From the NCBI RefSeq assembly GCF_000737765.1, contig NZ_JPRI01000001.1, positions 1 to 64,000 on the forward strand: a DNA stretch of 64,000 bases. Reading direction: 5' to 3'. The DNA is from Chryseobacterium vrystaatense (lineage in GTDB: Bacteria; Bacteroidota; Bacteroidia; Flavobacteriales; Weeksellaceae). The translations under genes were made by a program, and so were the position numbers. Positions 26,592 through 35,053 of the stretch are shown piece after piece (positions within the stretch are counted from its first letter, which is position 1; each line of letters starts with the position of its first letter). The notes below the pieces were generated by a model. It was not told where the DNA came from. It saw nothing but the letters and a program-made list of their open reading frames with translations, and did no database searches.

Positions 26592-28324
26592 TTCAGTAGT
26601 TTTTGAACCTGTGTAATCTGCTGATCAGAAAGCAGGGTTTGATTAGGGAGACTATTTAATTGAGGAAGTGATCCCGTTGCTACAACTTCAAGAACCCCCG
26701 ATAAATTATATTTGGGATCTGAAGTATTATTATAAAGAGCAAGGGGTTTCTCTCCCAGCAATGCAGCAGCATCAACTGTTATATCAATGATGAAAAGTTG
26801 ATTATCATTTCCCAGATCCTGAAAATCTTTTACGGATACGCTGATTCCTGCTCCAAAATCAAAACCGGTTTCTCTGTTGGCATCACTTGCCAATACAGCA
26901 ATTCCTTTGGTGGTTGTTCCGGCTTCTACCTGTGTAGTACATGAAGTGAGATTTGAAAGTGTATTCAGTTTATTATGAAGACTCGCCAGAAGTAAATTAT
27001 GATCCAGAACATATTGTATACTTGGTAATGTAACAGCCGGATTTCCGACAGGAGGATACTCCTGAGGCTTATCTCCACCTCCTGGAATTCCAGTTCCTGC
27101 AAGCTGTACATTGAAAACATTCGCAATTTGAGAACCCCATTTTAAAGGCTGCCCCTGCACCAAAATATCGCTAAGCTTAAACCTGGCCCCTGCTGGAGCT
27201 TCAAATCTCGAATGAAGGATCATATTATTAGGATAAAAAGTAGTCCCTGGGTTGATATCTGTTCCTCGGATAATTTTATAGCAGTCTTCAATGGTATACC
27301 CTTCCGCTGAATCAGGCATTTGGAACTGGGTAAAATCAGGCAGCTGTCCATACAGTGCAATAGGATTGGTTAGTGATACTTTAAGCTTATTAATGTAAAC
27401 AAGGGAATTGACATTCTGCCCTATGCGGGGATCACTGTTTCTGTAAATCTGTCCATATTGTGCTGCACAGACCAAAGTATTGGCATCTGTGATTACATTT
27501 CCATCTACCACTCTTAAAATAGTTGCTGCGGCTCCGAGATAGATTTCAGCGCCTAATGAGTTGGGCGGGCTGGTAAGATGGACCGCTCCTCCTTCGGTTT
27601 CTGTTGCCGAAGATCCCCTGTTCCATTTATTAATAGGATTATAGGCGGGCAAGCCTGTTTCCCGTACAATAACCGGATTATTGCTGCTATCCAAAAGATA
27701 AAGATCTTCTTTTTTTACATTAGAATTATTAAGAATTTCCTGATACAGGGAAACTACAGTATCTGCTGAAAATTTCCACATATGAAACCAGTATTCAGGG
27801 TTTTCATGGGTGAAATTTACGGCAATAACATCTCCGCTGGCATCTCTTGTAACTGCCCATTCACAGTATTCATCCTGCCAACCTCTAGGTCCCGCCGGGC
27901 CAAAGGTTTTTTTGGTTGTATTGTTTGGATCGCATGGGTTTTTAGGAACCGTTAATTCGATGGCATATTTTTTACTAAAAGCCTCACTACCGATATCTGC
28001 TAGCTCATACAGTTTGTCCTGAGCCTCTCCTTTTCCGAATTTCTGCGCAAATAGATCACTGAAGTAATGATTGATTCTGTTGGGAAATGCTCCCCATTGT
28101 ATAGGAACTGTATTATTCTTAGCAGGAATCGCAGGTGTTACCAAAGGATTGTAATACCAGCTTCTGGGATGGTCATAGCTGCTGGACCATGGATTTCCCA
28201 TTTGTGAATTGATGGTACAGTATTTTACATAGTTGCTCCAGGCATTTTCAATCTTATTTTTCAGATCGGGCTGATCTTTAAAATCTTTTTCAGCCTGATA
28301 GGCCGGGGTGTTAAATTTGTTCAT
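26588..28324 (-). CDS. Protein of unknown function, partner of CxxCH lipoprotein
   Basis: 578-aa protein that I do not recognise. It starts MNKFNTPAYQ; an ATG 111 bases upstream would add a hydrophobic stretch inside the leader region and is less likely. No signal peptide or membrane segment is apparent with the chosen start. Notable stretches are GPRGWQDEYCEWAVTRDASG near residue 160 and FTHENPEYWFHMWKFSADT about 30 residues on; both are Trp/Tyr/His-rich. The region is followed by Asn/Pro-rich sequence with few charged clusters. It overlaps the CxxCH lipoprotein gene by 4 bases. Control appears shared with tyrosinase (element at 28525). A role in an oxidase or its substrate binding is possible but not shown. 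Confidence 0.7.
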   Translation of the reverse strand: MNKFNTPAYQAEKDFKDQPDLKNKIENAWSNYVKYCTINSQMGNPWSSSYDHPRSWYYNPLVTPAIPAKNNTVPIQWGAFPNRINHYFSDLFAQKFGKGEAQDKLYELADIGSEAFSKKYAIELTVPKNPCDPNNTTKKTFGPAGPRGWQDEYCEWAVTRDASGDVIAVNFTHENPEYWFHMWKFSADTVVSLYQEILNNSNVKKEDLYLLDSSNNPVIVRETGLPAYNPINKWNRGSSATETEGGAVHLTSPPNSLGAEIYLGAAATILRVVDGNVITDANTLVCAAQYGQIYRNSDPRIGQNVNSLVYINKLKVSLTNPIALYGQLPDFTQFQMPDSAEGYTIEDCYKIIRGTDINPGTTFYPNNMILHSRFEAPAGARFKLSDILVQGQPLKWGSQIANVFNVQLAGTGIPGGGDKPQEYPPVGNPAVTLPSIQYVLDHNLLLASLHNKLNTLSNLTSCTTQVEAGTTTKGIAVLASDANRETGFDFGAGISVSVKDFQDLGNDNQLFIIDITVDAAALLGEKPLALYNNTSDPKYNLSGVLEVVATGSLPQLNSLPNQTLLSDQQITQVQKLLK

Positions 28325-28496
28325 GGCTTTAATTTTTTTGGTGGTATATAGTTTTTGTAAAATTGAAGTAATTACAGTAAGAATGTATATTTCCAATACA
28401 TCAGCACTGAAAGTGCAGTGGGGGTCAACTTTCAAAAAGCATGATTCGGAATCAGTATTTCTAATAATGCTTTCAAGAAAAGTAAATGATGATACT

Positions 28497-28544
28497 CAAA
28501 GCTAGAAATTCTCCATTGATATTTTTTACGTATTTCTACGCAAT
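28497..28544 (-). promoter_or_regulatory. Promoter with ACGTA-palindrome operator (578-aa gene unit)
   Basis: On the minus strand, an imperfect copy of the 20-bp palindrome (28525-28544, TTTACGTATTTCTACGCAAT on the plus strand, 17 of 20 identical to the tyrosinase copy) is followed after exactly 20 bases by the -7 box TAGCTTTG (28497-28504). Spacing and orientation equal those at 31090-31137. The 5' leader to the ATG at 28324 would be about 165 bases. The rest of the 405-base gap shows no gene. Confidence 0.65.
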
Positions 28545-28631
28545 TTTATATTTCAAAGTTTATACGGAACCCCTACAAATCTTTTAGTACAAACAAAAAA
28601 TTAAAATTCCATAAAAACAAAACTCAGTTTA

Positions 28632-28661
28632 AAGCAAAAAAAACCGCACATAAAGTGCGGT
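28632..28661 (-). terminator. Terminator after DUF2182 gene
   Basis: On the minus strand, ACCGCAC / GTGCGGT with a 5-base loop is followed by eight T's. It ends the tyrosinase-DUF2182 transcript, so the downstream pair is a separate unit. Confidence 0.75.
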
Positions 28662-28730
28662 AATTTCTCACCCTTATTTTAAATTCATAAATAAGTTCAG
28701 TGAAGTTGAGTATAGTAGAAAACAAAGTAT

Positions 28731-29498
28731 TCAGTTTATATTCAATGTCGTTTTCAGATTGATCCTGGCCTGAGCAAAAATGACACGCAAAAGTTTCAAA
28801 CGAAAGCTGAAGCGCCATACCGGAAGCCGCGGATGTTCCATATGTTCGCTGATCATAATGAAAGTAACAGCAAGCATAGCCAAATTATGTCCTGAAGGCA
28901 GCAACATCGGGAAAAGCATCAGCGCCCACCCTGCTCCTACACACCAAATCCCATGCATAATTCCAAACATCAGTGCGTCCCGATCTGCCTCAGAACCGAA
29001 AGCAGCCAGCGTAACATGGTCATGCCCTCTATTCAGGCACTTTTGCTTAATTGGAGAAAACTGCCATATCACTGCAATAATACCAATTCCAATTGCTGGT
29101 ATATAAGAATTCGGCAGAAGGAGATTCAATCCTACAATCACCGCATTCATAAAGAATCCCATAACAATCCATACAGCGGTATAACCGAATATGAAAAGTA
29201 ATGCTGACCAGAACCGCCTGCTTTTGAAACTGCATTCATAAATATACTGCACCGGTGCAATCAATTTGGGTAGCATCATCGCAAGCACCATCAATGTCCA
29301 TCCAATCATCAGATCAGAGATGGGATTCATCTGCAAAATCATTTGAAGTGATGCTCTTGAAGGTCCTTTAAGGGTTACATGACAGTGTTTGACTGTCATA
29401 ATTCCACCCGGATCAAATAACAGAATTATCCAAAATACAGCACTTACTGCCAGAATCGTTATACTTATTGAATAACGGATCCATTTTGAGGGTTTCAT
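28731..29498 (-). CDS. DUF2182 integral membrane protein (putative metal-binding)
   Basis: 255-aa protein with about six to seven hydrophobic segments. It fits DUF2182, a family described as predicted metal-binding integral membrane proteins, with MVLAMMLPKLIAPV near residue 72 and HGIWCVGAGWALMLF near residue 185. The clustered Met, His and Cys residues could bind copper. The start overlaps the tyrosinase stop (ATGA), so it is translationally coupled. A role in supplying copper to tyrosinase is an inference from this pairing. Confidence 0.8.
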   Translation of the reverse strand: MKPSKWIRYSISITILAVSAVFWIILLFDPGGIMTVKHCHVTLKGPSRASLQMILQMNPISDLMIGWTLMVLAMMLPKLIAPVQYIYECSFKSRRFWSALLFIFGYTAVWIVMGFFMNAVIVGLNLLLPNSYIPAIGIGIIAVIWQFSPIKQKCLNRGHDHVTLAAFGSEADRDALMFGIMHGIWCVGAGWALMLFPMLLPSGHNLAMLAVTFIMISEHMEHPRLPVWRFSFRLKLLRVIFAQARINLKTTLNIN

Positions 29499-31012
29499 AG
29501 CTGCTGTGCTTCACGATAAATACTTACGCGACCAACCGTAATTTTGTCATTTGGAAGAATCGCATTATCAGGCAGGATCGTTACATCAAGAGAATTAACA
29601 TCGAGTTCGTTATTAATAAAGAGGTTATCAATAATATCTGTAATATTGAGGATAAATGTAAGACCGGTTCCACCGTTATGTCCATCTTTATCCGAAGCAC
29701 TACGCAATCCAAAAAGAGAAACATGCCCTGCCAGCTGATGGTTGACAGAAATACTTAAAATGTTGGCATCTTTGGTTCCTTTTACATTTTCCAGCTGAAG
29801 ATATACCTGATCGGGTAAATTGGATGCAGAAGCTTTCATTAAACTGTTAGGTACATTTTTCCATGAACTGCCTTCTAATTTAACGGTAGTCTTTACTCCC
29901 GATCCGTCGATTTGAACCTGCCCTGCGTTGGCACCAACAAGTTCAGAGTTACTTCCTAAGTCCATATTTTGTTCTTGTAAAGTTTCAGTTTCAATAGGTT
30001 CTGCTCCCAGTTTAATTAATCTTTGAGAAAGTGTTTTCTCCAAAAGAGGACCTGTTGTAGGGGCCAGATCATCATATGTATAATCCAGATTAGCTAAGGT
30101 AGTCATTTCTGCGGGGGTATATACCCATTCTTTACTTCCCGGCAAAGGCATTACAAATTCTCTTTCACCGTATGCTGCAGGCCCCTGAAGCCACATTGGA
30201 TCAGTTGGATTATCATTTTTCACATTCCACGAAGCCCACATCCTGTCAATATTGCAGTGATGGAGATAGAAAATAGGATCAAGTCCTGCAGTATCAGGAT
30301 CGGACATGATTCCATCCTGTCCTCCTACCTGTACATGTACAAAGTTATGAGGATTTTTTTCCAGATTACCACTTAGTCCACCTCCATGCCAAAATTTTGT
30401 TTTCGGACCGCCATAACCAGGAAGAGATGTTGCTGAATTGCTTCCTGTATATATTGTATTTCCCTGGCATTCCTCTGATAATGGTGGAATTTCAACGTAG
30501 ATATTTCCATCACTTTTAGGACCATATCTTGCCGTTACAAATAAAGGGTTGGGAGTTTTCCCGTCAGGAAGCATCTTCTGTGTGAAAGCAGGTGGTATTT
30601 TATACTGATCTTCCGGCCCCAGATAGTTCCAGTAAGGAAGAGCCCAATCCTGAGGACCGCCCAAACTGATTACAGCCTGGCGAATCTGTTCTTCCAATGC
30701 AATAAGATAGCCGCGGTGCCACGGTCCAAAATACCAGCTCTGGTGCTGACACTGATTCCAATATTTAGCAATTACACCTGAGTTGGGAAGTGGAGTTGTC
30801 GGAACTTTAGGAAATCCGGGAAGAGTATTCCAGTTTGGAAATTCTGGTTTTCCCATTTGTTCTCCATGCATAGCGGCAAAAAACCACCAGCTATTTTCGT
30901 CATTTAAGGCTCGGGATTGCATCACACCTACTGCTTTTGCGTACCATAAAAGATCCGGATTATCAAAAGTGCCTTTGTTATCCCACGCGTTTTTTCTTGT
31001 AAACTTTGCCAT
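29495..31012 (-). CDS. Tyrosinase family copper oxidase
   Basis: 505-aa type-3 copper enzyme that likely oxidises phenols to quinones. CuA ligands are H49 (AMHGEQMG), H90 and H99 (CQHQSWYFGPWHRG). CuB ligands are H222 and H226 (HNFVHVQVGGQ) with a third His in DPIFYLHHCNIDRMW (251/252). The catalytic domain covers about residues 1-270. The remaining 235 residues form a C-terminal extension with beta-sandwich-like character (VYLQLENVKGTKDANILSISVN), similar to the extended tyrosinases and polyphenol oxidases. No signal peptide is visible, so export, if any, is unexplained. It is the first gene of a unit with DUF2182. Confidence 0.92.
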   Translation of the reverse strand: MAKFTRKNAWDNKGTFDNPDLLWYAKAVGVMQSRALNDENSWWFFAAMHGEQMGKPEFPNWNTLPGFPKVPTTPLPNSGVIAKYWNQCQHQSWYFGPWHRGYLIALEEQIRQAVISLGGPQDWALPYWNYLGPEDQYKIPPAFTQKMLPDGKTPNPLFVTARYGPKSDGNIYVEIPPLSEECQGNTIYTGSNSATSLPGYGGPKTKFWHGGGLSGNLEKNPHNFVHVQVGGQDGIMSDPDTAGLDPIFYLHHCNIDRMWASWNVKNDNPTDPMWLQGPAAYGEREFVMPLPGSKEWVYTPAEMTTLANLDYTYDDLAPTTGPLLEKTLSQRLIKLGAEPIETETLQEQNMDLGSNSELVGANAGQVQIDGSGVKTTVKLEGSSWKNVPNSLMKASASNLPDQVYLQLENVKGTKDANILSISVNHQLAGHVSLFGLRSASDKDGHNGGTGLTFILNITDIIDNLFINNELDVNSLDVTILPDNAILPNDKITVGRVSIYREAQQL

Positions 31013-31089
31013 CGATTTTTTTTGTTTTCTGGTTTTTATATAGTCTTATGAAAAATCACTGCTTTTGGAAAGCAGATTCATAGTAACTA

Positions 31090-31137
31090 CAAATCTATAG
31101 ACACGCGACGAAATAAGATTACGTATTTATACGTAAT
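31090..31137 (-). promoter_or_regulatory. Promoter with ACGTA-palindrome operator (tyrosinase)
   Basis: A perfect 20-bp palindrome ATTACGTAT-TT-ATACGTAAT (31118-31137) is followed on the minus strand after exactly 20 bases by the -7 box TAGATTTG (31090-31097). The expected start is near 31083, putting the palindrome centre at about -44, a usual activator position that covers the missing -33 element. Confidence 0.7.
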
Positions 31138-31318
31138 TTTCCCATTTACGTGATTTATATTTTTTGAAAACAAAGCTGAACAATTGTAGTATGTGACAGA
31201 GTATTTTGTCACGTAAAACCTGTGGCAGGTAGTTTATTATTTGCTGGTTTAGGTTTTAAAACAACGAATAATAAAAATAATAAAGGGAAAGTAATATGTA
31301 TTACTTTCCCTCTTATTG

Positions 31319-31392
31319 TAGCGAAGACGGGAATTGAACCCGTGACCTCAGGGTTATGAATCCTGCGCTCTAACCAACTGAGCTACCTCGCC
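31319..31392 (-). tRNA. tRNA-Met (CAT anticodon)
   Basis: A 74-nt cloverleaf read by eye on the minus strand: acceptor GGCGAGG / CTTCGCT (with G-U pairs), D arm GCTC...GAGC, anticodon stem CAGGA / CCCTG with loop TTCATAA, T arm ACGGG-TTCAATT-CCCGT and discriminator A. The anticodon is CAT. The acceptor end G1-U72 argues against an initiator tRNA only weakly; an elongator or a tRNA-Ile2 (lysidine) cannot be excluded by eye. Confidence 0.92.
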
Positions 31393-31436
31393 GTTTTGGT
31401 GGTGCAAATATAGAAAATATTTGTTTACCACCAAAA

Positions 31437-32729
31437 TTATTTTAGCTTAAAATATTCCAAAACATTACCAACATGGTCTGGTTTATTGATTATCTTATTG
31501 TTAGCATCTAAAATAAAATACGTCGGAGTTGCATGAACATTGTAAGTTTCCACGTAACTGCTGTTCCATCCTCTTAATTCGGAATCATTGATCCAAGGAA
31601 ATGCAGCGATTTTCTGGGTATATGAATTTTTATCTGTATCTAATGACAGTCCTATAATTTGAATATTTTTCGCTTTTAAATCGTTGTATTTAGCCAAAAG
31701 CTGTGGAAGCTCTGTTTCACAGTGTGAACAGGTAGATGACCAGAAAACAATGACTTTCTTATCCGCTTTCACGTCGTAAAGTGATTTCGCAGATGTATTA
31801 ACCGCCGACTGGAATTTAACATTAGGGAATGCAGCTCCCATTTCAATATTAGCATTGGATTTAAGGGTACTTGCCAACCTGTCGTTAATCGTACATTTAA
31901 GGTTTTTCGCAAGCGTCAGATACTTCGTTTTAAACTCCTCCATATCATACGCATCGAAGATGTCAATAAGTTCGGACAAAACGGTCTGACCTCGCGGCGT
32001 TTCTACTTTTAAACGGTCTAAAAGCTTATCTACTGAGCCTCCGACATCGGTATTTCCACCAGTGTTAAGATAAGAAACTAAAACGGGGCGTAACATGGAG
32101 GAAGACTCAAGCATATCATTAGACTTATCAAGGAAATTGATGATATCATCCTGAGTGACCTTTTTGGCCGGATCAACAGAAGTAGAAAGAAATTTACTGT
32201 AATTCGTGTTATAATAAGAAATAAATGGGTGCTGTGCAGCATCAATAGCGTTATTTGCTCCAGACAGCCTGTTTATTTCAGTTTTCAGAGCTTTTCCAAA
32301 GTCTGTATTGTCCTTATAATATTCTTTGATCTGGCTCAGCGCGGGAAGAATAAGTTCCTTTTTCTGTGAACCTTCCTGCTGCTTGCTCATCAGATCATTG
32401 GCTTCATCAAGATAGACTACATCTTTAACCTTATTATTCTGAACATCCAGCTTTATACTGACATTTTTATTCTCAGAAATAAAGCTTACCGCATTGTTTG
32501 AAGACGGAAAATACACTTTCATCATTCCCATATAATGACTTGGGTATTTGAATGTCCATGTATTATTCTTACTTTGCTCTTTAGTGACAATTATATCTTT
32601 TGAACCATTTAGTGTATATAAAATGGCATCCTGATCTTTAAATTCGGCAGGCGTCTGTACGGTAACTGTAAACTGAGCCTGCAGAGAAAATGCAGCTAAT
32701 ACTGCAGATAATATATATATCTTTTTCAT
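31437..32729 (-). CDS. TlpA-like periplasmic thioredoxin
   Basis: 430-aa exported protein with a signal peptide (residues 1-18, FSLQAQ). An N-terminal beta-rich region of about 120 residues resembles the DUF4369-type module often found before TlpA domains, followed by a helical linker. The C-terminal thioredoxin-like domain (about 290-430) has the redox motif CSHC in FWSSTCSHCETELP and the cis-Pro in HATPTYF. It is probably a disulfide reductase or resistance-type periplasmic thiol protein. It begins just after the tRNA-Met gene on the same strand; a terminator separates it from the gene upstream. Confidence 0.85.
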   Translation of the reverse strand: MKKIYILSAVLAAFSLQAQFTVTVQTPAEFKDQDAILYTLNGSKDIIVTKEQSKNNTWTFKYPSHYMGMMKVYFPSSNNAVSFISENKNVSIKLDVQNNKVKDVVYLDEANDLMSKQQEGSQKKELILPALSQIKEYYKDNTDFGKALKTEINRLSGANNAIDAAQHPFISYYNTNYSKFLSTSVDPAKKVTQDDIINFLDKSNDMLESSSMLRPVLVSYLNTGGNTDVGGSVDKLLDRLKVETPRGQTVLSELIDIFDAYDMEEFKTKYLTLAKNLKCTINDRLASTLKSNANIEMGAAFPNVKFQSAVNTSAKSLYDVKADKKVIVFWSSTCSHCETELPQLLAKYNDLKAKNIQIIGLSLDTDKNSYTQKIAAFPWINDSELRGWNSSYVETYNVHATPTYFILDANNKIINKPDHVGNVLEYFKLK

Positions 32730-32744
32730 AAAGTAAAAATAAAA

Positions 32745-32770
32745 AAACTCTCTGATTAATCAGAGAGTTT
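32745..32770 (-). terminator. Terminator after PID-CTERM-like gene
   Basis: A perfect 11-bp stem AAACTCTCTGA / TCAGAGAGTTT, loop TTAA, with A-rich sequence on the left that reads as T's on the minus strand. It separates the surface-protein unit from the TlpA-like gene. Confidence 0.8.
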
Positions 32771-32790
32771 AATGTTATTTTAATAAAATT

Positions 32791-33018
32791 TTAGGCTTTT
32801 ACGCTCTTAAATTTTTTAGTGTAAAATATAATGAACAATACAGCTACTACAGACAGTACATAAATATACATATCAATAGGAGATGCTGGTGCTCCGGGGC
32901 CCCCGCCACCAATACCTCTGGCAGCAGAAGAAGGAGGTGCAGGAGGAATTTCTTCTGCATATGCAAATGATATTACAAAAAGAAAAAGAGCTGATATTAG
33001 TTTATTGATCGTTTTCAT
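32791..33018 (-). CDS. Small PID-CTERM-like membrane protein
   Basis: 75-aa protein with a signal peptide (residues 1-21, SFAYA), a short Pro/Gly-rich spacer (EEIPPAPPSSAARGIGGGGPG), then PIDMYIYV leading into one membrane segment and the basic tail KKFKSVKA. This tripartite end (PID, hydrophobic segment, basic residues) matches what I recall as the PID-CTERM sorting-like domain of Bacteroidota. Its processing enzyme is not known to me. It starts 1 base after the T9SS-type surface protein gene, so both are made together. Confidence 0.7.
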   Translation of the reverse strand: MKTINKLISALFLFVISFAYAEEIPPAPPSSAARGIGGGGPGAPASPIDMYIYVLSVVAVLFIIFYTKKFKSVKA

Positions 33019-33019
33019 A

Positions 33020-34978
33020 TTATTGTTTTAAGATTTTAGTGTTAACAATTACTCCCTTATCAGAAACCACTTTTACAACGTAAGAACTCTTAATTGAACC
33101 ATCAAGCTCAATTACGAAATCCCTAGATGCATCTACTGCTTTCTTAGAGATAATAAGTTTACCACTCATATCATAAACTTCAATATCTGCTTTTTTCCAA
33201 CTTGGATCAAACCTAACTATATAATTGCTAACCGCAGGGTTATATACAACCATTGTTTTAGAGAATGTCTTAGTCTCATTAGCTGTTGCAAGCACTTCTT
33301 TATCCGGTGCTCCATAGTATAAGTTATAAGACTTTGAATTCACAGAAATAACTGCTCCCTGTTTTGCTTCTTCTACAGTCCCGTTAGAAGATTTGTAGAA
33401 GAATCCTTTTCCAGAAGATAACTGATGTGCGCCTGCAGCAAGCATCTCAGCATTTTCTCTGATTTCAAATTTATAGGAAACTATTTTTTGACCTGCAGTA
33501 TTATAATCAAAGTTATAAAGCAGAATATCTTTTCCTAAGAAGTTATTTTCGTTAGCTTCATTAATGTATAACTGATATTGTGCCGTATAATTAGGATCTT
33601 CTCCTCCAGTTAAGCGTTCTTCATAGGTAACAATCTTATTACTTGAATCTGTACCTGCCTGTACCGTAGTAGCAGTAGAAACCTGGTGTCCGGTAGTTGC
33701 ATGGGGAGAAACTACATAATACACTCTTGAAACTTCATTACCACTGGCATCCAAACCAATTACTCCTAACTGTTTTATAGTTCCAGCAGCAGTATTGGTC
33801 GCAGACTTACTAGCAGTAACGCTATAATCTGTGCCGTCTACTCTAGCTGTATTATTAAACCTTCTAAGTGTGTTGAAATTTAATGTTTGAGGATTATTAT
33901 TCCTCAATTTCATAATGAAAACACCCATTGGTTTTACCATTAGATTATTGATGTCTCCTACAGGTATGTGAGTAGTTTCATCAAATGTCATAATGAGAGG
34001 ATTTGTAAATGAACTCCCGGTATTATTGACATACTGTACAGTTCCGGGTGAGTATTGAACAGCCCAGATGTTACTGATAGCATTATCATCACCAGCACCA
34101 CTTTCATCATATCCGATTTTTGATAAATCCAGGTTGGTTAAAAACGGGTTTCCAAATTCGTAGATATTTTTACCGTAAGAACCTGCCCAAGGGCTGGCAG
34201 TTTGTTCAAAATCATCGTAGAGATAAGTATTATACTTCTCATTGTAACCGTTTACAGAGTTACCATTTGTTCCAAAACTAACCCCATTTCCAGCATCTAC
34301 TAAATTAGCTGTTGCTAAAGTGGAAAAAGGTTTACCACTAACGGTATATACTCCGCTAGCAGCTGGGGGATTACTAAGATCTAAATTGTTACTTTTTGAT
34401 CCCAGCATATAGTAACCATATGGTGCCGTAGTTGATGAAAGAGGCTTCGTCTCACTTACAACAGTGGCATTATTCCACATTAAAATTTCATTTTTGGAGT
34501 ATCTGGTCCCACTGAAAGGTTTATTAAGTTCTGCAGAAAGAGATGATAGTACTTTATCACTGAAAGGCAAAGCCATTTGCTGATAAAAATCACCATCACC
34601 ATGCTTAGCATTTCTATACTCTTTACTTACAATACCAGTAATATTGGATTGGGATAATCCATCGACGTACAACTGTCCGTACGTGGAAGTAGCATAAGAA
34701 GCAGGAGTGTTTAATCTTAAAACAATATTTCCGCCATCGGTTTTATCAGCACCGGCGGCATCTATTGTTTTAAAATTATCGGTAGCAGATCCTACAACCA
34801 TGATATTTCCGTGCACATCCAAAAGACCATTACCTTTTGTCTGTACACCTCCACCACTATAAACTAGGGTGCCTTCGCTCACATACATATTAGCATTAGT
34901 GTCAACGTGACATAGTACCTGCGCCTGAACAGAGTAACTAATTGCTAAAAGACCTATAGCAAATAAACTTTTTCTCAT
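33020..34978 (-). CDS. Secreted surface protein with T9SS-type C-terminal domain
   Basis: 652-aa exported protein of unknown function, with a signal peptide (residues 1-19, SVQAQ). The long middle part is rich in Asn, Gly, Ser and Thr and lacks recognised catalytic motifs, as in adhesin-like cargo. The last 75 residues look like a type A T9SS sorting domain: VVYNPAVSNYIVRFD, then IEVYDMSGKLI, then VVKVVSDKGVIVNTKILKQ. It would be exported through SprA and anchored or released at the surface. A TACCTTTG box lies 39 bases upstream. It pairs with the PID-CTERM-like gene. Confidence 0.75.
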   Translation of the reverse strand: MRKSLFAIGLLAISYSVQAQVLCHVDTNANMYVSEGTLVYSGGGVQTKGNGLLDVHGNIMVVGSATDNFKTIDAAGADKTDGGNIVLRLNTPASYATSTYGQLYVDGLSQSNITGIVSKEYRNAKHGDGDFYQQMALPFSDKVLSSLSAELNKPFSGTRYSKNEILMWNNATVVSETKPLSSTTAPYGYYMLGSKSNNLDLSNPPAASGVYTVSGKPFSTLATANLVDAGNGVSFGTNGNSVNGYNEKYNTYLYDDFEQTASPWAGSYGKNIYEFGNPFLTNLDLSKIGYDESGAGDDNAISNIWAVQYSPGTVQYVNNTGSSFTNPLIMTFDETTHIPVGDINNLMVKPMGVFIMKLRNNNPQTLNFNTLRRFNNTARVDGTDYSVTASKSATNTAAGTIKQLGVIGLDASGNEVSRVYYVVSPHATTGHQVSTATTVQAGTDSSNKIVTYEERLTGGEDPNYTAQYQLYINEANENNFLGKDILLYNFDYNTAGQKIVSYKFEIRENAEMLAAGAHQLSSGKGFFYKSSNGTVEEAKQGAVISVNSKSYNLYYGAPDKEVLATANETKTFSKTMVVYNPAVSNYIVRFDPSWKKADIEVYDMSGKLIISKKAVDASRDFVIELDGSIKSSYVVKVVSDKGVIVNTKILKQ

Positions 34979-35016
34979 TGTATAAATTATTTGTGTGTTA
35001 ATACAATCTTCACCTG

Positions 35017-35024
35017 CAAAGGTA
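35017..35024 (-). promoter_or_regulatory. -7 box before surface protein gene
   Basis: TACCTTTG on the minus strand matches TAnnTTTG. It is followed by a 31-base leader to the ATG at 34978. No -33 element is evident in the A/T run upstream. Confidence 0.45.
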
Positions 35025-35053
35025 AGATTTTTTTTTAAAGTAGAAAAAAAATA

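Noticed and set aside
28624..28818. Minus-strand frame beside the DUF2182 gene
   Set aside because: It overlaps DUF2182 and the terminator at 28632; no family features.
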